Shown here one piece after another: positions 1 through 9,337 of a stretch of 64,000 nucleotides of DNA; the stretch's first letter is position 1, and every line of letters begins with the position of its first letter. Location of the stretch: assembly GCF_020216025.1 (NCBI RefSeq), contig NZ_JAIWNC010000004.1, positions 326,135 to 390,134 of the forward strand, given 5' to 3'. The DNA comes from Jidongwangia harbinensis. Lineage in GTDB: Bacteria > Actinomycetota > Actinomycetes > Mycobacteriales > Micromonosporaceae. The notes under the pieces are model-generated. The model saw only the letters and a program-made list of their open reading frames with translations. It was not told the DNA's origin and made no database searches. Both the position numbers and the translations under genes were made by a program.

Positions 1-2
1 CC

Positions 3-944
3 ACCCCGGCGCCGCGGCGGCCGGTCACCGTCGAGCTGGCGGCCGGTCTGCTGGCGTTCATGGGGCTGGCCGGGCTGGTGTACGCCATCGTCACGATGGC
101 CGTGGTGCCCGGCACGCTGGACCGGTTCCGGGATTCGGCGCGCGGTGCGGACGCGACGGACGTCGACGGGTACGTGACCGTCGTCTGGATGTTCGCCGCG
201 CTGGCCGCGGTGCTCGCCGTGCTCCTGTTCGCGCTCTTCGCCGCGCTGGCGTTCACGCTGCGGCGCGGCAGCAACGCGGCCCGGATCGGCAGCTGGGTGG
301 CCAGCGGGCTGGGTCTGGCCTTCGGCTGCGGCTCCACCGCGGCGGTGGCGGGCCAGCGCAGCGGCGACGGCGATCCCGCCGCGCTGGGCGTGCTGTTGTC
401 CGAGTCGTACCCGGAGAACTGGATCAGCGTCAACCTGGGGCTCGCCATCGCGCAGATGGTGGGCTATCTGGTGATCGCGGGCCTGCTGATCGCCGCACCG
501 GGGGCGTTCTTCGACAAGTCCCGCGCTGCCGCCGCACCCGGGGCGTCCGCCTTCAGTCGGCTGCCCACCCTGGGCGGGCAGCCCGCGCAGCCCTCCACCG
601 GGGCGCCGCATGCCTACGCCGGGCCTCCACATGCCTACCCGCCACCGCACGCCGGGCCACCACATGCCTACCCGCCGCCGCACGCCGGGGCGCCGCATGC
701 CTACGCCGGTCCGCCGCACGCTTACGCCCCGCCTACGGGCGGCCCCTACCCGCCGTACCCGGGCGCGGCCGGCGGTCACCCCCCGTACCCGCCCGGTCCC
801 TTTCCGCCGGGTGCGGCCGGGCCGGCGGCGTGGCCGCAGACCGCCGGATCGCCGCCGGAAGCCGTCCCGGGATCACCGACAGCCACCGGAAACCGCCCGC
901 CGGCGGGCCCGGACGACGAGTTCTGGGCCCGTCCGTCCAGCTGA
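3..944 (+). CDS. Four-TM membrane protein with PHAY-repeat tail (5' end outside window)
   Basis: The reading frame is open from the first bases of the window, so the true start probably lies upstream; an internal ATG exists at 60 but falls inside the first hydrophobic segment. The visible part has about four hydrophobic helices (around codons 15-40, 60-85, 95-120 and 140-165 of the visible frame). After these comes a roughly 110-residue hydrophilic tail rich in Pro, His, Ala, Tyr and Gly, with repeated PHAY blocks and a final acidic end. Such layouts are common in actinobacterial membrane proteins of unknown function. I do not recognise a family and assign no function. The tail repeats are also repeats at DNA level (about 605-730). 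Confidence 0.75.
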   Translation, partial: TPAPRRPVTVELAAGLLAFMGLAGLVYAIVTMAVVPGTLDRFRDSARGADATDVDGYVTVVWMFAALAAVLAVLLFALFAALAFTLRRGSNAARIGSWVASGLGLAFGCGSTAAVAGQRSGDGDPAALGVLLSESYPENWISVNLGLAIAQMVGYLVIAGLLIAAPGAFFDKSRAAAAPGASAFSRLPTLGGQPAQPSTGAPHAYAGPPHAYPPPHAGPPHAYPPPHAGAPHAYAGPPHAYAPPTGGPYPPYPGAAGGHPPYPPGPFPPGAAGPAAWPQTAGSPPEAVPGSPTATGNRPPAGPDDEFWARPSS

Positions 945-1792
945 CCGGGTCGCCGGTCCGGCTTGTGATGCTCAAGACATCGATGGTCGTCCCTCCTCCG
1001 AACGGGTAACTTTCCGGGTAGAAAGACGCATCGTGGGGCACCGACCGGCCGGTTTGGTCCGGAACTTCTCGGTGCGTGTTTCCGACGTACGGGCAAAGGT
1101 GCTATGCGGCCCTGGGCACAGTTCGCGGAAGCGCTCTCACGGTGACCGCCCCTCCGGGGGCCCGCCGAAGCCCCTCGAGGGCGCTTTGAGCTGCGTCTAT
1201 GTACCCTGCACCCGCCGAAACCGGACGCCGCACTGTAAATATTCTTTCTAGTCCGGTGAGGTAGAGCGATGGGTCAATAGTTCCTTTCCTTCCCGGCGGG
1301 GCGGAAGGTTCCGGTTTTCCTTCAGCCAGTACTCTCGATGTCATGGAAGACGACCGCGACCTGCGTAAATTCATCACTGAAAGAGGAGTTGCGCAGAGTT
1401 GTGACGTGCTTTCATCGGGTCGTGATGCAAGGGGGGTCGGGCACCACCACCGGGTGACGACGCAGCGTCCGGTTGGGGAAACGGGTTGGCAGGGCCGCAC
1501 CGCCGACGGTACGGATCGAGAAATCGACAATGTGAAGCGTCTCACTCCCGGGGTGGGGATCGGGAGCTTGATGCGCTTCGGCAGCGACCAGACGGCGGCT
1601 GAGGCGTTGCAGGTGGCAGAGACCGAAGTCGGTGTCCGACGAATGGTCGAACGAGGTGGGAGCACTGCCGTGCGGGCTGCCGGTGAGTGGTCTCGTTCGA
1701 CCGACAAGGCGATCGATGTCGGCCTTACGGCCTGAAAGTCAGCCGGTTCGTTCCTGCGTACATGCAGGAGAATCGATGCAGTAGGTGGAAGG
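945..1792. other. Unassigned 850-bp stretch, no convincing gene
   Basis: No recognisable protein is encoded here. A 130-codon plus-strand frame (1343-1735, ATG start) and a 201-codon minus-strand frame (1102-1707) overlap. Neither gives a protein with recognisable motifs, and codon third positions in the plus frame are less GC-rich than in neighbouring genes. A relatively AT-rich patch occurs near 1225-1330. The last part (1739-1792) must hold the promoter of the ArsR gene and contains a short imperfect palindrome around 1755-1768 that could be an operator. This may be a decayed or foreign segment, or a gene too divergent to recognise. Confidence 0.4.
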
Positions 1793-2170
1793 ATGGAGAT
1801 CGTGGGAACTGCGTTGGCGGAAATGACAATGCCTCAGATCTCGCCGCTTGCCGGCGAGCCAATTGAACGTGCCGACGCCGAGCGTCTTGCGGGTGTGCTG
1901 AAGGCCCTCGCAGACCCGGCTCGGCTGCGGCTGCTCAGCCTTATCCAGTCCGCTACGGACGGCGAGGCGTGCGTCTGCGACCTCACCGCCCCGCTCGGGC
2001 TGTCCCAGCCGACGGTGAGCCACCACCTGCGGATCCTGACCGAGGCAGGGCTGCTCGAGCGGGAGAAGCGTGGGGTGTGGGCGTACTACCGGCTGGTGCC
2101 GACCGCGATCGCAACCATCGCGGATCTGCTCACCCCGCCTCGCAAGCGGGCCACCAAGAAGGCGCGCTGA
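1793..2170 (+). CDS. ArsR/SmtB-family transcriptional repressor
   Basis: This 125-residue winged-helix protein has the ArsR layout: a start helix, then the ALADPARLRLLSLI segment (about residues 38-51), a CVCDL metal-site-like motif (about 61-65) and the recognition helix SQPTVSHHLRIL (about 72-83), then a beta-wing. The CVC pair in the DNA-binding region is the position used by ArsR/CadC-type metal sensors to bind arsenite or soft metals, so it probably derepresses on metal binding; this is inference. An AGGTGG element precedes the ATG. An ATG 36 nt further in is a possible alternative start. The gene is followed by a clear terminator, so the aldolase downstream may have its own promoter. 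No arsenic efflux gene is adjacent. Confidence 0.85.
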   Translation: MEIVGTALAEMTMPQISPLAGEPIERADAERLAGVLKALADPARLRLLSLIQSATDGEACVCDLTAPLGLSQPTVSHHLRILTEAGLLEREKRGVWAYYRLVPTAIATIADLLTPPRKRATKKAR

Positions 2171-2183
2171 CCGTTCACGGATG

Positions 2184-2215
2184 CCTGGCGTCACCGCGAC
2201 AGCCGTGACGCCAGG
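2184..2215 (+). terminator. Hairpin after the ArsR gene
   Basis: A perfect 11-bp inverted repeat (2184-2194 with 2205-2215) has a 10-nt loop and lies 13 nt after the ArsR stop codon. There is no U-tract, as is usual for GC-rich actinobacterial terminators. Confidence 0.65.
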
Positions 2216-2266
2216 CCCGGAGACCTCCATCAGAGTCCACCCCATGAGGACCCGAGGAGACAACGG

Positions 2267-2941
2267 GTGAACTACGTCCCCGGCGACTTGCGCGACCAGC
2301 TCGCGCATGTGGGATACGACGTGGTCCAGGCCGGTCTGGTCTGCGGATCGGGCGGAAACCTTTCCGCCCGGATTCCGGGCGAGGACATCTGCTGGGTCAC
2401 CGCTAGCGGTGCCTGGTTGGATCGGCTCAGTCGCACCACCTTTGCATCGGTACGGATCTCCGACGGCTCGCCCGCAGCCGTCGGAGCCGTCCCGACCACA
2501 CACCTGGAACCGACCAGCGAGTTGGCCCTGCACCTGGCGCTGTACCGCGCCCGGGAAGACGTCAACGCGGTGGTCCATCTGCACCCGCAGACGGCGTTGC
2601 TGCTCGACGCCCTGGGGGAGCACGTCCGGATCGTCACCACGGATCACGCGTTCTACCTGCGTCGCGTGTCCACGGTGCCGTTCCGGTCGCCCGGCGGCAC
2701 CGAACTGGCGGCTCTCACCGCCGCGATAGCCGCCGACGGCACGAACTGCCTGATCCTGAGCCATCACGGCTGCGTGGTGATGGCGGACACCGTCGAGCTG
2801 GCGCACAAGCGCGCCCGCAATCTGGACGAGGCGGCGGCGCTGACCTACCGTGCGCTCGCCGCCGGCCGACTGGACGGTCTTCGCGACTGCCCCGAGGGTT
2901 TCCTCGACCGCCTCCACTCGGCGGCCGGCCTCACGGTCTGA
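2267..2941 (+). CDS. Class II aldolase/adducin-family protein
   Basis: The 224-residue protein has the zinc site of the fuculose/ribulose-phosphate aldolase family: a catalytic Glu in PTSELALHL (E85), HLHP (H104, H106) and SHHGCVV (H166/H167). These enzymes cleave or epimerise sugar phosphates through a zinc-stabilised enediolate. The GSGGNLSAR phosphate loop near residue 27 is also typical. It starts at GTG after GAGGAGACAACGG. Substrate cannot be told from sequence; family members include FucA, AraD and MtnB. It follows the ArsR gene after a 96-nt gap containing a hairpin. Confidence 0.85.
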   Translation: MNYVPGDLRDQLAHVGYDVVQAGLVCGSGGNLSARIPGEDICWVTASGAWLDRLSRTTFASVRISDGSPAAVGAVPTTHLEPTSELALHLALYRAREDVNAVVHLHPQTALLLDALGEHVRIVTTDHAFYLRRVSTVPFRSPGGTELAALTAAIAADGTNCLILSHHGCVVMADTVELAHKRARNLDEAAALTYRALAAGRLDGLRDCPEGFLDRLHSAAGLTV

Positions 2942-3047
2942 CAGACCCGTTGCTCCAGGCGGGCGTGCAACCGGTGGGTCGTACCCTGGTGCGCACTAGC
3001 GGCTCCTCTGCGGGCCGGCCGGCGGTGACGAGGAGACGGACGCGAGT

Positions 3048-3818
3048 ATGGGAAGCATCACCGAGTGGATCAGCGACTGGGTGTTCCGCCTCGTCGACGC
3101 GCTCGGCGCGATCGGTGTCGGGCTCCTGCTCTTCATCGAGACGGTCGTCCCGCCGATTCCGTCCGAGCTGATTCTTCCGCTGGCGGGATTCCGGTCCCGC
3201 GACGGCGAGCTCAACGTGCTCGCCGTCTGGACCTCCGCCACGCTGGGTGCCTTGGCCGGTGCCCTGGTCCTCTACTACCTCGGTGCCTGGCTGGGCTACG
3301 ACCGCCTGCACGCCCTGGCCGGGAAGCGCTGGTTCATCCTCGCCACCCGCGCCGACGTGGAGCGCGGCTACGCGCTCTTCGACCGGCACGGCACCTGGTT
3401 GGTGCTGGTCGCCCGGTGCATCCCGATCATCCGGAGCCTGATCTCCCTGCCCGCCGGCGTGGCCCGGATGTCGGTGGTGAAGTTCCTGACGTTCACGGCG
3501 ATCGGCAGCGGCATCTGGAACGCCGCCCTGATCGGCGCCGGCTGGCTGCTCGCCGACAACTGGGAGCGCGTCGAGGGATACCTCAGCCCGGTCAGCAAGA
3601 TCGTCCTCGCCCTCGGAGTCGCGTTCGTCGCCTTCCTCGTCACCCGGCGCTTTCTCGCCCGCCGCCGGGCGCTGGCGGCCGGCGTCGATCCCGCGGTGGC
3701 GGACGTCGACGGCTCGCCCGCGCCCGACCTCGACGGCTTGGGCGACCCGAACGTCTACCCGACCGACGGCGGACGGCACTCGGCCCGCGGAGTGGCCCGG
3801 GTCCCCGGGCGTGACTGA
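3048..3818 (+). CDS. DedA-family (SNARE-associated) membrane protein
   Basis: This 256-residue polytopic protein has the DedA signature: FIETVVPPIPSE near residue 25 (re-entrant loop with the conserved acidic residue), a Gly-rich helix, then RCIPIIRSLISLPAG (about 124-138) with the conserved Arg and PAG motif, and further membrane helices. DedA proteins act as lipid (undecaprenyl-phosphate or phospholipid) translocases coupled to the proton gradient. A hydrophilic C-terminal tail of about 45 residues is rich in Asp, Gly and Arg. A GAGGAG site precedes the ATG. Its position next to fba matches an arrangement I recall from Mycobacterium tuberculosis (Rv0364/Rv0363c). Confidence 0.9.
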   Translation: MGSITEWISDWVFRLVDALGAIGVGLLLFIETVVPPIPSELILPLAGFRSRDGELNVLAVWTSATLGALAGALVLYYLGAWLGYDRLHALAGKRWFILATRADVERGYALFDRHGTWLVLVARCIPIIRSLISLPAGVARMSVVKFLTFTAIGSGIWNAALIGAGWLLADNWERVEGYLSPVSKIVLALGVAFVAFLVTRRFLARRRALAAGVDPAVADVDGSPAPDLDGLGDPNVYPTDGGRHSARGVARVPGRD

Positions 3819-3833
3819 CCCGCCGGTCCGGGC

Positions 3834-4013
3834 TCAGCGGTAGTCGTCATCCAGCGGGACCTCGAGCGACTGCTCCTGGGCGTCCCACTCCGGGGCCTCG
3901 ATGCTCGACGACGCGGAGCCGGACCGGGAGTTGTCGGCGGGATCCGCGTTGACGGCCTGCTCGGCGGCGTCGGCCTCGGGGGCCTCGGTGTCGAGATTCT
4001 GCGGCTCAGTCAT
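3834..4013 (-). CDS. Small acidic hypothetical protein (59 aa)
   Basis: A 59-residue, strongly acidic, probably disordered protein starts MTEPQNLD and ends EVPLDDDYR. The start is supported by a GAGGGA ribosome-binding site 5-6 nt upstream. The same minus-strand frame runs open far upstream across fba, but that part is a GC-rich antisense artefact; only the last 59 codons look like a gene. It sits between dedA and fba, convergent with dedA (15-nt gap) and divergent from fba. Function unknown. Confidence 0.6.
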   Translation of the reverse strand: MTEPQNLDTEAPEADAAEQAVNADPADNSRSGSASSSIEAPEWDAQEQSLEVPLDDDYR

Positions 4014-4205
4014 CGTCGCTCCCTCTATGGTCGGGTTGACCCTCTTCACGGTACGGCCGCGGGGCCCCGAACGGTCCCTGATCCCCGCTGATCTGCTCCG
4101 GCAAACGGGCCGATTTCCGTAGCGGTCACCCGCTGCGGAATACTGCCTGCTGGAGGACAGCGCGGTCCTGCCCTCTGAAGGACGGAAGATCAAGGAGCCC
4201 TTTCG

Positions 4206-5231
<1,026 letters not shown>

Positions 5232-5239
5232 TCGACCGG

Positions 5240-5274
5240 GCGCGGCCGGTCCCCATCGAGGGGGCCGGCCGCGC
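5240..5274 (+). terminator. Terminator of fba
   Basis: A 10-bp GC stem (5240-5249 with 5265-5274) is extended by four C-G pairs after a one-base bulge, with a 6-nt loop. It starts 9 nt past the fba stop. Confidence 0.75.
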
Positions 5275-5339
5275 TCGTGTTGCCGGGTCGCGCCGATGCG
5301 TGGGTACGATCGTCCGGTTCCGGACGAAGGTGGGTGATC

Positions 5340-5855
5340 GTGCTCGGCATCGAGGGTTATGACCCTGAATGGCATCACGACGCCGAGGCCCTCGCCGCCG
5401 TGCACCGCCTCCGGTTCGCCCGGCTGATCGGCCGGAAGCTGCGCTGCGGCTGGCTCATGTGGGACATGGCCGAACGCGGCTGGTTCGCCGACGGTCCGGT
5501 CATCCTCGACTTCGGCAAGCACCGGGTCGAGATCACCCACCGCAAGTTCGACGAGTGCGCGATCACCTGGAACACGGTCGACCTCAGCCTGCCCGTCGAC
5601 TGGTACACCCACCTCGACTGGCGTCCGGACCCGCACTCGGCGCTGCGCAACGCCCGCGGCCGCCCGCTGCGCGCGGTGAACATCATCGAGCTGGTCACCA
5701 CCGCCGAGTGGCGGCCCCGGATCCTGCACGCGGTCGAGTTCCTCTTCGAGGGGGCCCGGCTCGCGATCTACAACGCGATGGACGAGAACGGGCTGGCCGA
5801 CGTACCCGAGGTCGACCTGCCGGTGCACAACTGGCGCCGGGTGCACGTGGCCTGA
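5340..5855 (+). CDS. Conserved hypothetical protein (171 aa)
   Basis: A soluble 171-residue protein with many Trp and His residues (GYDPEWHHDAEAL at the start, RCGWLMWDMAERGWF, THLDWRPDP, VHNWRRVHV at the end). I do not recognise a Pfam family; it looks like a compact alpha/beta protein found in actinobacteria. The GTG at 5340 was chosen because AAGGTGG lies 8 nt upstream; an in-frame GTG also occurs 6 nt earlier. It follows fba after its terminator and is therefore probably transcribed separately. Confidence 0.7.
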   Translation: MLGIEGYDPEWHHDAEALAAVHRLRFARLIGRKLRCGWLMWDMAERGWFADGPVILDFGKHRVEITHRKFDECAITWNTVDLSLPVDWYTHLDWRPDPHSALRNARGRPLRAVNIIELVTTAEWRPRILHAVEFLFEGARLAIYNAMDENGLADVPEVDLPVHNWRRVHVA

Positions 5856-5931
5856 GGGTCAGGCTGTCCCCACCGCGAAGGCGCCGGGTAGCAGGATGTC
5901 CCGCGCGGCCGGCCGTTCCTAGCGTCGAACC

Positions 5932-7137
5932 ATGCGAATCCCTCTGCTCCGGGTCGCGATCGCCGCGGCCGTCCTCCTCACCGCCGTCGCGGCGCCCGTC
6001 GCCGCGAACGGAGAGCGCACGTCCGCACGCGGCCGCCTGCTGACCGCCGAGCCGCTGCGCACCCTGCGCACCGCGGCGGACGTGTCGCGGGCGCTCACCG
6101 CCGCCGGCTTCGACGCCACCGCCACCCGGTACGGCGTCGACACCTACCGGCTCACCTACTCCACCGTGGACCCGGCCGGCCGGGCCGCCGTCGCGAGCGG
6201 CCTGCTCGCGGTGCCCCGGACGACGACCCGGGAACTACCCACCGTCTCGTACGCGCACGGCACCGAAATCCACCGCGCCGACGCGCCGTCGACGAGCCCG
6301 GACGGCTGGTCGCCCGCACCGGCGCTGACCTTCGGGTCCGCCGGGTTCGTCACGGTCGCGCCGGACTACCTGGGTCTGGGACTCGGGTCCGGTACGCACC
6401 CGTACCTGCACGTGCCGTCGGAGACCACGGCCGGCGTGGACCTGCTGCGCGCCGCCCGTGCCTACCTGCCGGCCACCGGGCACCGGATGACCGGCGACGT
6501 CTGGGTGACCGGGTTCTCGCAGGGCGCCACCGCGGCCATCGGGCTGGCCCGGGCGTTGCGGTCCGGCGCCGACCGGGACCTGCGGTTGCGAGCGCTGGCG
6601 CCGATCGCCGGCGCGTACGACCTGGCCGGCGTGGAACTGCCCGCCCTGCGGGACGGCGTCGTGCCGCCGCCGTGGAACGTCGGCTACCTCGCGTACCTCA
6701 TGGTCGCCTGGGACCGGCTGCACAACCTGTCCGACGGTCCACTGTTCACCGCGGACTACGCAGGCCGGGCCGAGGCGTTGTTCGACAGCCTGCACACCGG
6801 CGCGGACCTGGCCGGCACGCTGCCGGACCGCATCGACGAGCTGTTCAGCCCGGCGGCCCGCGCGCTGCTGGACCGGCCCGCCGGACGGTTCGCGGCGGCG
6901 CTCCGGGCACACGACGGCACGTGCGCCGGGGAGTTGCCGGACGTACCCGTGCGCCTGATCTTCTCGGCCGGTGACGAGCAGGTGCCGGCGGCGAACACCG
7001 AGCACTGCGCCGCCGCCCTGCACGCGCCCGCCGTGGACGTCGGCGACCTGGCCCACGACGGGTCGACGCACCTCGGCAGCAACGTCCGCGGTGTCGCCTG
7101 GGCGGCCCGCTGGTTCGGCTCGCTAGCGCGGGCCTGA
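5932..7137 (+). CDS. Secreted alpha/beta-hydrolase (lipase/esterase-like)
   Basis: The 401-residue protein begins with a Sec signal peptide (RIPLLRVAIAAAVLLTAVAAPVAA, cleavage about residue 25). The fold is a serine hydrolase: an oxyanion segment YAHGTEI, nucleophile elbow GFSQG (about Ser200), acid in SAGDEQVP (about Asp345) and catalytic His in DGSTHLGS near the end. This resembles secretory lipases and related actinobacterial extracellular hydrolases. The natural substrate is not known. A TAGCGT -10 box 6 nt before the ATG suggests a leaderless mRNA. The 3' end overlaps the convergent LOG-family gene by 15 nt. Confidence 0.85.
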   Translation: MRIPLLRVAIAAAVLLTAVAAPVAANGERTSARGRLLTAEPLRTLRTAADVSRALTAAGFDATATRYGVDTYRLTYSTVDPAGRAAVASGLLAVPRTTTRELPTVSYAHGTEIHRADAPSTSPDGWSPAPALTFGSAGFVTVAPDYLGLGLGSGTHPYLHVPSETTAGVDLLRAARAYLPATGHRMTGDVWVTGFSQGATAAIGLARALRSGADRDLRLRALAPIAGAYDLAGVELPALRDGVVPPPWNVGYLAYLMVAWDRLHNLSDGPLFTADYAGRAEALFDSLHTGADLAGTLPDRIDELFSPAARALLDRPAGRFAAALRAHDGTCAGELPDVPVRLIFSAGDEQVPAANTEHCAAALHAPAVDVGDLAHDGSTHLGSNVRGVAWAARWFGSLARA

Positions 7138-8319
7138 CAGGGCCGCGACCGCCTCGTCCAGCGAATCGGTGACCAGCAGCAGCCCCGACTGGTCACCGTG
7201 CGGCGAGCGGGCCAGCAACGGCCGCAGCAGCGACTCCACCGGGAGCGCACGCCAGTGCGCCACGCCCAGGAACACGAACGCGCCGGACGGCCCGTCGGTC
7301 CGGTAGAACGTCTTGGTCGCCGCCTGGAACACCTCCTGCACCGTGCCGGCCCAGCCGGGAGCGAACACGATGCCACCGCGGGACAGGCGCAGGATCGAGT
7401 CCTCCCGGACCGCGTTCGAGAAGTACTTGCCGATCTGGCCGGCGAACAGGTTGGCCGGCTCGTGACCGTACAGCCAGGTGGGCAACGCCAGCCCGCCGTG
7501 GGTCAGCCGGGCGACCAGATCGTCCGCGGGCGCGGGATAGGCGTCCCGGACGTCCAGCGCCGCGGCGGTGTAGGGGTCGTGGTCCAGAAAGTCCGGCGCG
7601 ACCGCCAGCCGGTCGATCGCCGCGGACAGTTCGCCGGCGGGCCGGCCGGCGAAGTAGGCGCCGAGATTCGCCGCCTCCATCACCCCGGGCCCGCCGCCGG
7701 TCACGATCAGCCGCCCGGCGCCGGCCAGTCGCCAGGCCAGGTCCGCCGCCATCCGGTACGCCGCCGAGCCCCGCGGTTCCGCATGCCCGCCCATGATCCC
7801 CACCGCACCCTCGGTGCCGTGCACGTCGACCCAGGCGGCCAGCGCCTTGCCCAGCGCGTTGTCGATGCCGGCGTCGTGCAGCCGCTGCGCGATCGCCTCC
7901 CGGATGTCCGGTCCGGCGCCGCCGTGCGCGCGGAAATGCTCGTACACCAGGGTGTCGTACATGCCGGCGAACCCGCGCTCGGCGAACCCGGACGACAGAT
8001 CCTCCGGCGTGTACAACAGGGCCGGGTGCGTCGGGTACGGCAGGGCACCGAACGGCGGCACCAGATGCGCGCCGCGGCGGATCAGATCGATCTCGACCTC
8101 GGCGGACGCCAGCCGGCAGCCGACGAACAGCGCCCCCCGCACGTCCACCTCGGCGAAGTCCGGCGCATCGGCATCCAGGTCCAGGCCAAGCAGGACCAGG
8201 TCGGCGAGGGACCGCTTCGTCACGTGGGTGTCGAATTCGGCGCGCGACTCGATCTCGAACGCGGTCGCATCGAAGGGTGCGTCGCCGCCGAACACGGGCT
8301 GCAGAGGATCACCGGGCAT
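7123..8319 (-). CDS. LOG/Rossmann-fold nucleotide-binding protein
   Basis: A 398-residue cytosolic protein related to the LOG (lysine decarboxylase-like, cytokinin-riboside phosphoribohydrolase) superfamily. The nucleotide motif TGGGPGVMEAAN (about residues 205-216) is clear. The second family motif, normally PGGxGTxxE, is PGWAGTVQE here (about 325-333), with a Trp in place of one Gly. The protein is about twice the length of a minimal LOG because of an N-terminal domain of about 160 residues. Activity on nucleoside 5'-monophosphates is possible but not shown. It is divergent from the ADP-ribosylglycohydrolase gene with start codons only 18 bp apart, and probably leaderless (TACCCT box 6 nt before ATG). 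Confidence 0.75.
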   Translation of the reverse strand: MPGDPLQPVFGGDAPFDATAFEIESRAEFDTHVTKRSLADLVLLGLDLDADAPDFAEVDVRGALFVGCRLASAEVEIDLIRRGAHLVPPFGALPYPTHPALLYTPEDLSSGFAERGFAGMYDTLVYEHFRAHGGAGPDIREAIAQRLHDAGIDNALGKALAAWVDVHGTEGAVGIMGGHAEPRGSAAYRMAADLAWRLAGAGRLIVTGGGPGVMEAANLGAYFAGRPAGELSAAIDRLAVAPDFLDHDPYTAAALDVRDAYPAPADDLVARLTHGGLALPTWLYGHEPANLFAGQIGKYFSNAVREDSILRLSRGGIVFAPGWAGTVQEVFQAATKTFYRTDGPSGAFVFLGVAHWRALPVESLLRPLLARSPHGDQSGLLLVTDSLDEAVAALSGPR

Positions 8320-8337
8320 GACCGTAGGGTAGTCAGC
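8320..8337. promoter_or_regulatory. Compact bidirectional leaderless promoter
   Basis: The 18 bp between two divergent start codons contain TAGGGT on the plus strand (8325-8330, 7 nt before GTG) and TACCCT on the minus strand (8331-8326, 6 nt before ATG). The two -10 boxes overlap by 5 bp as one near-symmetric element. No Shine-Dalgarno site fits either gene, so both mRNAs should be leaderless. Confidence 0.6.
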
Positions 8338-9327
8338 GTGCGAAACGCGTCGGGATCAGTGTTCGGGTTGGCGTACGGGGACGCGCTGGGCGCGCCGACC
8401 GAGTTCCAGGACTACGAGACGATCCTGGCCACGTACGGACCGGGCGGACCGCGCCGGCTCGACGGGAATCCGGCCCGGGTCACCGACGACACCCAGATGA
8501 TGCTTTCCGTCGGCGAGGCGCTCCGGGAGGCGGACACGGTCACGCCCGAGGCGTTCGAGCCACCGCTTCGCCGGGCGTTCCTGGCCTGGGCGGTCAGCCC
8601 CGACAACAACCGGGCGCCGGGCGCCACCTGCCTGCGGGCCTGCGCCGACCTGGAGGACGGGCGGCCGTGGCAACAGGCGAGCCAGGTCCAGTCCAAGGGC
8701 TGCGGCGCGAACATGCGGGTCACGCCGGTCGGGCTGCTGCCCGGGCTGACCGACGAACAGCGCTCCGGCGCCGCGCAACTCCAGGCCGGACTCACCCACG
8801 GTCACGCCACCGGGCTGGCGGCGAGCGAACTGACCGCGTACGCGGTGCACTGGCTCGGCCGTGGCCTCGACCCGGCCGACCTGCTCGGCGCACTCCGCCG
8901 GCGCTGCATCGACCAGCGGTCCACCTACCACGAACGGTGGCTGGGCGACCTGTGGAAGGTGGCCGGCGCCGGGTCCCCGGCCGAGTTCATCGCGGTCGGA
9001 TGGGACGAGTGCGGCGCCGCGCTGGACCGGGTGGCGGAGGCGCTGGCGCGCGGTGCGCATCACGGCGATCCGTGTCTGGCCACCGGCGCCGGCTGGATCG
9101 CCGAGGAGGCCCTGGCGACCGCGCTGTACTGCTATCTGATCTCCCCCGACGACCCGGTCGCGGTGCTCGGCCGCGGCGCGGCCACCTCCGGCGACTCCGA
9201 CTCGATCGCCTGCCTGGCCGGGGCTTTCGCGGGGGCGGCGCACGGCCTGGCGGCCTGGCCGGAGACCTGGCAGACCCGCATCGAGTACGCCGACCGCATC
9301 GCTCGGCTCGGCGCGGCCTGGGACTAG
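8338..9327 (+). CDS. ADP-ribosylglycohydrolase-family protein
   Basis: A 329-residue all-alpha protein of the DraG/ARH family, which removes ADP-ribose from proteins or hydrolyses related ADP-ribosyl compounds using two Mg2+ ions. The N-terminal GLAYGDALGAPTE, the metal motif TDDTQM (about residues 43-48) and the C-terminal metal motif SGDSDSIACL (about 283-292) are all present. The target is unknown; no ADP-ribosyltransferase was seen nearby. The GTG start at 8338 fits a leaderless transcript. DUF3151 follows after 10 nt but has its own -10 box. Confidence 0.9.
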   Translation: MRNASGSVFGLAYGDALGAPTEFQDYETILATYGPGGPRRLDGNPARVTDDTQMMLSVGEALREADTVTPEAFEPPLRRAFLAWAVSPDNNRAPGATCLRACADLEDGRPWQQASQVQSKGCGANMRVTPVGLLPGLTDEQRSGAAQLQAGLTHGHATGLAASELTAYAVHWLGRGLDPADLLGALRRRCIDQRSTYHERWLGDLWKVAGAGSPAEFIAVGWDECGAALDRVAEALARGAHHGDPCLATGAGWIAEEALATALYCYLISPDDPVAVLGRGAATSGDSDSIACLAGAFAGAAHGLAAWPETWQTRIEYADRIARLGAAWD

Positions 9328-9337
9328 GCTCGGGGGC

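Noticed and set aside
1102..1707. 201-codon minus-strand frame
   Set aside because: Translation gives Ser/Arg/Pro-rich sequence with no motifs, and the overlapping plus frame is equally weak; recorded only as an unassigned region.
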